From Hydractinia symbiolongicarpus (taxonomy: Eukaryota > Cnidaria > Hydrozoa > Anthoathecata > Hydractiniidae), in NCBI RefSeq assembly GCF_029227915.1, contig NC_079886.1, positions 25,088,501-25,152,500 of the forward strand: DNA of 64,000 nucleotides, in the 5' to 3' direction. Positions within the stretch are counted from its first letter, which is position 1. Every line of letters begins with the position of its first letter. Below, piece after piece: positions 24,801 through 36,800 of this stretch. A model generated the notes under the pieces. It had not been told where the DNA came from. It saw nothing but the letters and a program-made list of their open reading frames with translations, and ran no database searches. Position numbers and translations under genes: made by a program.

Positions 24801-27800
24801 TTGGTAGGAAATTATTTTTTCTATTTTTAATGGAAAATATTTTTGCTTCACAAATAGACCATGAATCGATTTGGTGAATTTCGATGACCTAGATTAGTTC
24901 CAATACCGATTCAGTGTCATTGTTCGCGGCCTTTACATGTCAGTGCCTTACCAAGGAGACCGGTTACTTAATAAAATTTACAATGAACCTTAATTCAATG
25001 CACAGAAGTAAAATTAAATCCACTTTTACAGGCTAGATAACGTTGCTGGCTGAAAATATTCCTAAATACTGGTCCACCTCATTTTCTGACATACTTTATA
25101 CTTTACTGTTAGGGAAAAGGACCATCAAATCATCTTACCATGGGGAGAGAGGGGTCAGGTGAAAACAGCCTTCAGGCGTTCTTCAGAAAATAATGAACAT
25201 AATTGCAGATATAGATTCTCTTTAGTAAACACTCACCACTTGCATCAACATTTGGTCCATTATTTTTGCTAGTGCTTCCTTTACGCCGAATCCAGTTGGA
25301 ACCAGTTAAACCGCAAGTATCCTTTTCAAAGTCACAGAATGTAAAATTTCCTAAAAGTAAAACACTGGCAAGGATAACAAAAATATTCTATATTACATAT
25401 AAATGCACTATAGAATTGCTTCGTTGCATTGTAAAACGAATCCTGGATCAGAAATTAAATAGGCATAATCTGCGTCTTCTCTCTCTGGCTTAGCATGAAT
25501 CAAATTTTGCTGACAGACAAACAAGGGCTATTATTATAGAAAAATACTTTGATACATCTTGTGTACAACCTGCACAAACACTTTTTTCTACGTGTCCATT
25601 GGTTCTGCACCTTTCCCGTTCCAGTTCACATTCGTTCATATATTCCATTCCATTGCTGCCACAAACATTACCTTTATTGTCACAATTTACACGAAACCAT
25701 TCCTCACCAGGACAATGAGAACAGAAATTGGTCAGGTTGCCACCTTAACAGGAAGAGCAGCTATTAATTTAAGACATTAAAGCTTTACAATAAATTTAGA
25801 ACTGAATATTGGGAAATCAACAAATTATATATAAAAACCAAAAATGTAATAGCCACCATACAAAATATTGCAGATAATTAATTGACTGTAAATAGATTTA
25901 GGTGAATAAAAAAAAAGCTTCTGTACACTCTTAACCCGTTTTGGTCACCCTCTTCTACATTGATTTTAAGAATACACTGGTACCTGTGACAGGATTATGA
26001 AATATGATTGGCTTTCACATTTTCGCATAATTATCATTATTTTTTCCTGAGCCGGAGCGGATTTTCGTCAGAGTGACTTTCTGTGGGATAGTGGCGGATA
26101 TTTTATGAAATTCTGGTTTCTCACAGATAGAAAAGTGTGTTACACAACCTCAACGTGGATGTGTATCTTTGTCAAAATAGATATACTAATAAAATTGTTT
26201 ACCAGCGTCTCCCAAATCAGCTAAAATCAAAAACTCAGGAACTATAATAATAGTGAAAAATTTTCTTGGTTTAATTTAACCACAACTATCTAAAAACATG
26301 TCATACCAATTTTTAAGTCATTATTTTAATTTACATGAAAGTACTTCAATTTTATCTACAGCGACAAGTATGGTTTTGAACGTGAAGTACATTTTTATGC
26401 TGCTGATTTTGCTAGAGAGTTTAGCTTGTATCCCTGTCCGTACTTGTAACCATATGGTTCTTAAAAATATATCCAAATAAATCAGGTATATACACAAGTA
26501 CAAGAGAAAATTCATTCTTTGAGTATTTTTGGGATGGTCTCGTGTTCACATATTTTGCAAAACCTACCATAATGAATCTATTGTTTACGGCTAAAAACAA
26601 CGGTTTTAAATTTGGTAAATAGACAAAAAAAATTTAAAAAAGCTGTTTTTCCTGTCAGTTGGGCAAACAAAAGTTCTATTTAGGAATTACTTAGCTTCGT
26701 AACCTGCTGGCATAACAGCGCAACACCTCTTCAAACTTAAAGACGTTTATTGTAGTTACCAAGATAATTTTCATTTATATTTTAGTCGTGACACAATGTT
26801 TACTCTTTCTGTTGCTGGGGCATTAAATTCCGCCTATTTTGGTAGCACAAATAAAGGTATACGTATGATGTGTTTGCATAATCTGGTATTACGGTATTTT
26901 TTACAGTCTTTTGTCATATTAAAAATGCCAAAAACCCTAAGGACAAGGGTTCCTATTTTGTTTGAGGTCTTTCGAACATATTATGGCCGGGAAACTTTCG
27001 CTTCAAGTCCCTCCATATAACATTCGGTAACCTCCGTCTCCACTACAAAGTGAAAACGGAGAAAAGTCGGAAAACACTACTTCATCATAATGACGTCGTT
27101 TGTCTGTCTCCTTTTCAACACTGAACTGGGTTTTGCTGTCAACGCCATAGCGCAAAGTTTTTGACATATATCTTTAACATTGTTTTATTATGGCGGGAAT
27201 TCTAATTTGCTCACATATATTATTCTCTCCATAGTAAAACACTATTTTGCTTACTTTTAGCAGCTCTTTTACTTCAAAGGCAAGGATGCATTGTAAAACC
27301 CCGCTTCATAAGAATGGTCTGTGTTTATATAATGTGAGTCAGTTTGTTTTATTGGCTTATTAATTGATGAACAGCCACCACCAATATAGATTAAGGTCAT
27401 GACTGAGTGACAGTGGTCTATAATTTCCAGTATAGGCAGATTGTTAAAGTTAATGAGTCATTTATTACTCTGCTAAATGAGCGTAAAAAATGTGTTAAAA
27501 AACTTATTATTGAAAAGAAACAAAGCGATAATTAGAAACCGGGTAACTTCTTTATGTGGTCGAATGTTCAAACATCAAAAAATGAATATATTTAAGAACA
27601 GATTGCTTTATGAATGACATTTCTATTTTTTGTCTTTTCTAAAGAAATAAGTATGTTTCATACATGTATAATTTTTACTAGGAATACTTTTATAGAATTG
27701 TTATGGCTGTTAAGAGAGTATAAGGAGGTTCCCTATGTATTTACAAGTAAACATGAAAAAGGCTATCTTCTACTCCAGAAAACTGTAAATATTATATATT

Positions 27801-30800
27801 AATTCATTTTCATGGAGATATAAAAGAAAACAACTACAACAGTAGAATATAAACAACATTACCTACCCATATCGCATTGGTATTCAGAAGTGGGAGTTAG
27901 ACCAACCACATATAAACCAGGTGAAAATACATTAGAACGACACTGTAGTTTCATGGACGTTCGTTTTTTATTAACAAAAGTACAATAATGATTACCGGAA
28001 ACTTTGAAACCAGCCTGGAAAAAATATTATTAACACGCATGTTATATATGACAGTCAAAAACCATAAAAGATTCTAAAAATGTTTTTATGTAACAGGCTC
28101 AGAAGAATCGTAAAAAATTGTGTAATCCTTGATTTTCTTGGGCGATGTTTCCTGAGAACTGTGTCAAGTACGAATCCAAACTTTGACTGTGTATTTTATT
28201 TCATTTATACGGGAAATGAAAATCCAAAAAAAGTCTTGTTTTAAAATGAATTAAAAAAAGCTTTATGACATGTGACACTGAATTGTTTCAGAACATGTTA
28301 TCCAATTAGGACCCTTAAAGCGATAAAGCGATACACCTCTTTCATCTTACATGCCTTGCATGTTAACAAGCTTTCGACTAGGACGAAACAAAAATCAAAA
28401 ATTCGATTTTTTTATGATGGCTGGAACTTCTACCTTACTTTTTCATAAAAGTAGAACTGTGTTTAGCACAGAGATTATCTTACATTTTTGTTGTGAAAAT
28501 AAGTATTAGTAAAAAGTCTACACCGTCGTAACACAAGCTCTAAGATCTTAATATTTTGTGAAAAATAGATGTAAGAGGTAAAATATAAAATAGAACAGTT
28601 GTAGTAGTTTTTAAAGTTGAAGCATCAATACTATTTAAATTCCGAAATTTAAAGGCTCCTTAAATTTTTATACCTAAATATGTAGCCAAAAAGATAAATT
28701 TTAAAAACATTAAAATCAAAAGATCGAAATTTGCGTTTACCAGTCTGTTAAATACAAGGTGGATTTTTCACGGTACATTAAGCTAGGCGTATTTATTAAC
28801 ACGCTACAAATTTAACGCTCAAAGTTGGTTTGGCCTGAACAAATTAGAAAACATCGCTATCGCGCCAATGTAATTAGCTGTGGAACACACAGCTTTAGTT
28901 TCGGCCGAAAGCTCAAACAAAATCCTGATCTTCTGGGATTGAAGAGAAGATACAGTCAACGCTCATTATCTCGAACCTCCGTTATCTCGAACTTTCTCTA
29001 TCTCGAACTTTTTCTTCGGTCCCTTGAGTTCTGTAAGCAATAGTAGGCAAAAAAACGTTCGGTATCTCGAACCTCCGTTATCTCGAACTTTCACTATCTC
29101 GAACTTTTTTCTCAGTCCCTTAGACTGATTTACGCTCGTTATCTCGAACTCTTGAAGAGGAATTTTGAAAAAAGAAGACCTTGCACTGCTTGTTTTAAAG
29201 TTACAAAATGTTGCAATAAAAAGAAGACATTCCATTGTAAAACAGGTAGATTTTGCAATGTTTTTTTTGTGATTTCCTTTGTCAGAATGCCACCGAAAAG
29301 AAAGCTCGTTGTAAAAACTTTGGCAGAAAAATGCCAAGCATTAAAAGAATTGGAAAAAGGTATTCCAAATAAAGATATCGCTAAAAAGTACGGGGTGCCT
29401 AAAAACACGATATCAACTTGGCTAGCCAATAAGGAAAAACTTTTTTCTGCTCTCGAAAAATCTTCGAGCAAGAAAAGAAAGATCAGAGATGGTAAATTCT
29501 CAGAAGTAGATCTTGTCGTGTTCAAATGGTTTGTTTCACAACGAAGCAAAAACATACCAATCGATGGGACAACACTAAAGGAGAAAGCTAAAAGCTATGC
29601 ACAGGAGCTTGGAGTAGAAAATTTCAAAGCTTCAGACGGTTGGCTTGGTAAATGGAAAAAAAGGTAAGAATATTAAATCTCTTTTTTTCGAATTGGTTTT
29701 ATTTTGATATTAAAATCTTAAAAAGACGAGGAGCATGATGAAAATGCCGATGTCATCGAGGTGTTTGATGAGCCAGTGAGCAAGCCAACAAAATCAGAAA
29801 TAAACACTGCAGTGGAGACTTTACAAAATGCTTGTCTATTCACTGATGATGGAAATGACATGCAACGCCTCCTGCTTCGCTTTGAAGATTTGTTTCTTAA
29901 AAGTGAAATGAAAAACAAGAAGCAAACTAGTATTTTGAGCTTTTTCGATCAAAAATAATGTATGTAATTGTAATCAACAATAAGTATACATGTACGCAAA
30001 ATGCTGTTTTCTTTATTATCCATTTCCCTTTCTTGACCAAACAGTTCCTTCAAGTACCCTTAATTCAGGTGAATTTTAATTTTAAAAGCTTGCCCACAGA
30101 TACTTATGACCGAACTACTGACCCTTGCCCTTTTCTGAAAATTTCAAAAAATTTCGAAAAACTCGTTATCTCGAACTTTTCATGAAATACGCTCGTTATG
30201 TCGAACCTCCGCTATCTCGAACGCTCGCTATCTCGAACTTTTCTTTCGGTCCCTTGGGAGTTCGAGATAACGAGCGTCGACTGTATGCGTATCTCGGACG
30301 CGGTTAGTAAAATTGACGTTTAATCTGCCATTTTAAAAGCTGCATAGCTCAGGTTTGAAAAAGATCTCTTTTTGTCTTGTAAATGCTGCGTGTGTTTTCT
30401 ATACTATCACACCTATGTAAATCTTAGTTAAATGTGTTTTATTAATTTGGCCTACACAGACGTATATAGCAGAATACATACAGATAGCCAGCTAGCTCTA
30501 TTTTGTACTTTTCTCTCAAGTTTTCCATTTAGTTTGGTATGAGTCCATTTTGGGCTAGCCATTTTTATTGTGTTTGCATCAACATAGCAATAGAATAAAA
30601 TATTTTATCCTAGTGGTATAAATGAGCTTCGATGTTTACGTTTTGACGGAATTTCCACGCTTGTGCATGATCGAAGTTTAATAATCGCTTCTATTGCACT
30701 TTTGATGAAGAAGAAACAAAGAAAAAACAATCCAAACGATCTATTTGGACAAGGTCATGGTTACAACGTAGGAAGGTCGATGGAGCCTTTCAAAATTTCT

Positions 30801-33800
30801 TTCTCCTCGATATCAAATGTTACTTTCTTCTCAACTCTATCAATTTCTTCTGTTAACTTCTTTTTTGGCTCTTTCTGTTGGTATTCTTTCCGCTATCGTA
30901 TGAAAGCAGTACGGAGAGCATGAAAGTTCTTATCAAGAAAAGCTTCGGTATATTTTCCATCAAAAACTTTTTTTAGGTGTTCCTTGACCTCCGCTTTCTC
31001 TTCTTTATTCCAAAAATTGACTTCGGAAGACCATAGTGATTTGTTTTCCTTATAAAATTTAATAAGTTAATTTTTTTCTTCTTCCGATAGTTTTTGCTTC
31101 GCTTGATCTTGCGCCATGTTGAAGTCTTATGTAGTTTAGTTCGAAGTCTCGTCTAATTTGTTGTGATTGAAAAACGTTTGTTTTGATTTGTGTTGAGTTT
31201 TTAAATGAATTTGATTGGTTAAAATAAAAAATTTTTTCCTGATCCTTATTTGCAACATGAAAATTTTGTTGCAGCAACAAAAATTTGAGCGAAAAATGTT
31301 GCAGAATGAGGATATTTGATGTGGGGACACAGTGAAACATTTTTATGCGATTGCAACAAAACAATTTTTTGTGGCAATCGCATGAAAATGTTTCACTGTG
31401 TCCCCGTAGCTTTAATATGTCGATATTGTAATGTATGACTTCTCCATGTTTTTCTGACAACGTCTTTTCAATGGTTTTCCATAAAATCAGCGTTGTCGTT
31501 TTAAGAGCATTCATAAATTGAATCTGCTAATTATATATATATACAAAATTTATATGAATAATTATACAGTAACAGCTGTCATATTTGTTGTGATGAAAGC
31601 AAAGTCTGAATTTAGACGGTTAATTAGCCGGTATATATGAGTTTAAAAATAAATATCTTTCACGCGCAGTCGTTTCTTGTTCTTTTCTTGCTTTTTATTG
31701 AAGCATAACATGCTATGGAACTAGGTAGATGACAATTAGAATATCGATATCGAAGAAAAGTACAGAAATTTAAGCAAATCAGATCTCTACTGTATAATTA
31801 CCCGCACAAGCGGCTCATTTTACTGCATGTATCGTATAATTATCCTGTAATGGCTAACTAAAGTTAAAGGCTAATTATCAGTTCACCCTGACAGGTATCT
31901 AGTAGCATTTTTTTCAGTGATGCATAATGTAAATTATAATCTGCATGCATAAACTAGATTTTAATTTTAAGATCAAATTAAGATGCCTTCACTGAAAATT
32001 AAAGTTTGTAATAGGCTGGTTGGTCTACGGCTTGTCGCATGCTTATTTTGCCTGTCGATTTGTGCGAAAGATCTTGGGAATATATACAACACCACATCAC
32101 AATGGAACTAGTCTGAAATTGCTCAGATTTGTAGAAATTTTCTGCATACCATGTCTCAAAGGGTGTTCTATTGGACTAGCCTTCAACCCATAAAACAACA
32201 GTTGACTATCCCAGATATCTTTAGATTTTTGCCCATGATATATCTCCTTGTCATCCTTTTACAGGCGTCCTTGGCACAAAATAACAATTCGGCTACCAGT
32301 TTAAATAAAATATGCATATTATTATTGAGCTCACTGCTCAGTGACTAAACAGGAGGGTTCTACAATTTAGCCACCCTGTTTAATTTTTCCTCTGTAAAAC
32401 AAGCACCAAGCATTAGTTATGCTACCTAAATTGCAAAGTCAACGTTTTGTTGCCTTAATGAATTTCTTATCTTCAATGCTTTAAATGTTTTCTCAATGCT
32501 GTATATATTTTATTGACATAAACTAGCTCTTATGCAGGGATATTGTGTTATTAAAACATGCTTTTACTGGTACAACTTTTAACTGAAAAGTAATAAACAC
32601 GATTTTTAATAATTAGTCTAGCATCACCTGTTGCAAAGGCTAGGCAAGCGAGGCTTAAGTTTTTATTGGTTTGCAATGCGTTAATGATTAGAAATAGGTT
32701 TTGTGTATCCTCAGTAACAAAAAAAACCCAGCTCCGTCATAACATTGGTTCCACAGCTTCATAGCTGTACAGCTATCTTGTATAATACCAATTACCATTA
32801 ACGTTGTAATTAATTTAATGAGGCCAATATTTCAAATACTTGAGTTTGCTTCAACTTATGACGACATTTCTGCGGTATCTATTTATAACTTTACGAACCT
32901 GCCCACACAGACACGTTGTAGGTCTAAGTTTGCGACATGACGGCAATCTATTCAAAAATTTTATCCAAAGGGAAGGAGAGAAAAAGCGCGGTCAGTGTTA
33001 GTGCATTAAAGGAAACTTTATTTAAAGCGAAATGATGTTAGGGAAGGGATTTAGATCGATATGTAGCCTTATCATATGGCTTAAGTTGCTTACACACTGT
33101 GATCGGCTAATGTACACGAAACATAGGTTATATTTTCGTTTTCTACCGAGAAACGAGTGCAATTTTTACTTATTTTTTAATTCTACAATGCAAAAAGCTG
33201 ATATTTTTTCTCTGATTTGCTAAAATCGCAGGCAAAAAGTTGATATTTTTGTTGTTGATTGGTTCATAACTCGCTGAGTAAAGTCATTGTTTTCATAAAA
33301 AAACGAGAGGTTATCGTTAAACTTGTGCTATAGAATTTTCTCCTCATAAAAATTACATGTTTTTACGAAACAAACTAACAATCAATCATAAATAGTTCAG
33401 TTATTCTTTTGTTTCAACTCATTAAAAAGAATGCGCTCTCCATCGTAGATATTTTAAGTTTAACTGTGACTTTAGGTTAGTGTGGTTATGTCTATAGCAT
33501 GTTGAAGGAGTTTTGTGTTTAATTTGGTTGTTAAACTTAACTTCGAATAATTTGTATTGAATTAACATAAATATATTTCCCTAATATATTTTCTTCATTT
33601 AAATTCATTGACGCGTGACATAAATAAGCCTTCTTATAAAATAATTACCATCTGGCGCATAATAAAAAATTAAATTAAAAAAAAATACTATAAAGTAAAA
33701 GACGTGATGACATATATTATCTTGCAATAAATTATTTTGCTGTTAAACCACATAAACCGTGTTTAAAATTGAAAAAGGTATATTTAATTTTCGGTTTAGT

Positions 33801-36800
33801 TGGTAAACTAATTATCGCACTTTTTCTCGAAAAATATCTTCATATTTTAATTCGTTTGTTAGTTATCGTATATTTGTATGAAAACAAGAACATAAAAACA
33901 CAAAACAATATTTCCCATAACTACTATCTATTTTTTGCTACAGTCGTGTGCATAATATATTGAGACAAAATAGGATTAAAATTTGTTTTAAAACACCCCT
34001 CCCCCCATATCATGATTGTCTGAATTTTGGTTAGACTTTTTTCGGCCAATTGACAAACTTGTGTGATTGTTTTATAGTCTTTACTGCGTTTTTGCTAGAT
34101 AACTCATTGAACTGAGCGTCCTAGTGTCTTGTTTGTTGACAAAGATTTGCGTAAAAGTATTGGCTATACTTCCAAACCCCATATTTTCTTTAAAGGCTGT
34201 TTTGATTGGAATTTGACATGCGTTTGTGTTTTGTCTACAGAAATGCTTAAATGTGCTCATATGTAGCCTCATACTGTCCTTATCAATCTCGTGATTTTAA
34301 TGTGTGGAAAATAATAAAGTACCAAAAAATATCATGAAGACATTCAGCAGAAGTAGCTGTGCTTTTTCAGCAATGGGGGTTGAATGGGAAACGGTTAGTT
34401 AAACAGTTTTTGGCTACATATATATGTAATTGCGCGTTTTTTTATGCCAGTATCTATGCGTACCTATCTGTTGTTGAAAACACAAAGTAATATAAAATGT
34501 CTTTATGTTATTCTCAAGGCAAAACTTTCAAAAATACAATCTACGTAAAATTTTAACCCTATTCGGTCGGGGTTCTTCGAACATACTATGACCGGGGGGG
34601 GGGGGGATCCGCCTCTCCTCAATAACTTTCCATAGGGTTGTTCAAATTGAAACAAACTTAGCACACTTAAAGTACGTCATAAAAAGAACAAAATGGCAGC
34701 AATAAATTTTTGCTTGCGTCAGCTCATTTTCTGTGACGTCATCAGAAGCCTAAAATTTGTTGAAAATGCCACTATCTGCTTAAAATTTAATTACTTTTGT
34801 TCCAGAGCGAATTTTTGCATTCTGTTTGAAGTTTCTAAAAGCCAAATAAAAGTTATTTAACTTATGTTCCGCTTTTTACATGGATCGCATAAAAAATTGC
34901 CCAAAACTGCCCGAAAATCCGTTTTTTTTCCGCTTTTCAGGTAAAATCCGACAAAATCAGGCAATAGGATTAATCACGTGTCAAAAGTTTTACAAAATGA
35001 TTCTTCTTAATAAAACAAAGTTGTGTTGTAAGTGTCAAGTTCTAAGGATGATCCTAACAGGAGCTATTAAAATTTCCTTATTATAAGGATTTCATAGAAA
35101 TTTCAGGGGTAGTTTCGAGTAATGGCCAATATCATGGCCTCTGAAAGGTGTGGGACCTAAAAGTTGTCATGCAGGTGTCTAATAGATGAATATTGAAACT
35201 CCTCAAGTTTCATAGCCATAAAGCATTGCAATAAGGAGTTATTAAAAAAAACCTTTAGGGGGGAGGCGGATTACGGTTACCACGCTACCAACACGTTACC
35301 AACACGCTACTAACACGCTACTGTTGCTTTGTGCTGAAAAATGACAACCATGATTTTTTTTATAAAATGATAAATATATATCAAATATATCAAATTATTA
35401 GATGGTAGCGTCAGTAGAGTGTGTAATTTTGCCTATTACATATGTAAAAATCTTATATTGAACCCTAACGGTAGCATATTGGTAGCTTGTGGTAGCTTGA
35501 CTCTTGTTACACTATTTTTATCTATTGTTGATGTGTGCTTCCTAACCTCTAAAAAAAATTTGAGTAGTCAATTTTCAAGGAGAACGTATTTTTAATTTTT
35601 TTAAAAAATTGAGACAATCGCGTGCATAAAATATTGGGACAAATTAGGCTTATAACACCGCTCCCCTCATTTCTCAATGTTGGAGAGCCAGGGTACCCCG
35701 TAACGGTAATTCAAAATTGAGAAAGGGGGGAGGGAGGAGGGTCTGTAAAATATACATAGATATTTTACAACTCAATTGCTCTGGGATATTAGCCATTCGA
35801 TGCTTTCAGCCATATTTTATAATTTGCATAAAAACTGCAGTTGCTGTACAAAGGTGGTCCAGATTATAGGCTTCTTGTTAAACGTTTTCTATTTGAATCT
35901 TATTATGGTAATCAGTGTCGTTTGTTTTAAAAAAGACACTTTGTTAAAGACTATCTAACGGCAATCAGCTAACACAGCTAACACCGCAATAATTCATTGA
36001 ATACGATGTTATTACATTTCTAGAATAACATTTTGACACATCTAATATTTTACAAGTACTTTTGCTTGTACTATTTAAAGTTATAAACAAATATTAAATA
36101 AAAAAGTTCCATTACTTAATCACGATAGTAAAAAATACTTACTGTAGCAAACCTGCTTGACGTTTCTTTGTGATATTGAAGTTTGTCATAGCTTAATATT
36201 GCATACGTTTTTTCGCCATTGGATGTGAGAATAGATTGGAAAGTATTGGTCTAAAAATGTGCATCAGACTACCTTTAATAACAAGTCCTAGACGAGCCTT
36301 TGATTGAAAAAATGTATAGAGAAAAGATTAGTGTAACTGCAAAACTCATTTAAAAATGGAATGTTAACTTAAAACTGGTGAAAGATTTCCTTGAAAAGAA
36401 AGGGATATAGTTAAACACATTAATTTCAGCGCTTTTGTGTCTGGTGTTTCTAAAAAATGTTATTTTACCCTCCATGCTTCTGCTTCTTTACCTACCACAG
36501 TGTGCGCATGTATAAAAATATGCAAACCTTTTTAAACTTTATGTAAACACTGGAGTGATCTAAAAGATAAAGCAACTAAGCGCTAAATAACTGTGGATAA
36601 AGTAACTACCTTATTTTGGTTTCCGTACTGTGATGCATTATACCAAGTTGTTACGAGCGTTTTATTTTCATCTGCGGTAAAATTTTGATCTTTTGATCGC
36701 AACAAATTGTTTATTTTTTTCAAATCTTGCGTTGAAAGAACAGTTCGAATGTAGATACTACAATTTCCACATTGGGAATTGAAAATAGCATCCGTGTGGT

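Larger units (their letters stand above)
28953..30283 (+). mobile_element. Tigger/pogo-type element, 1,331 bp, in intron 3
   Basis: It is flanked by TA duplications (28,951-28,952 and 30,284-30,285). The ends are CAGTCAACGCTCATTATC and, inverted, CAGTCGACGCTCGTTATC. Subterminal regions hold many copies of 'TATCTCGAACYT' (at least six on the left, five on the right). A CENP-B-like gene fragment lies inside. TA targets, CAG ends and CENP-B HTH domains identify the pogo/Tigger branch of the Tc1/mariner superfamily. Confidence 0.9.

Noticed and set aside
29664-29725. Intron joining the two Tigger frames
   Set aside because: The donor (GTAAGA) is good, but no AG acceptor in the 60-bp gap restores the downstream frame. 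Deletion of the core is the simpler reading.
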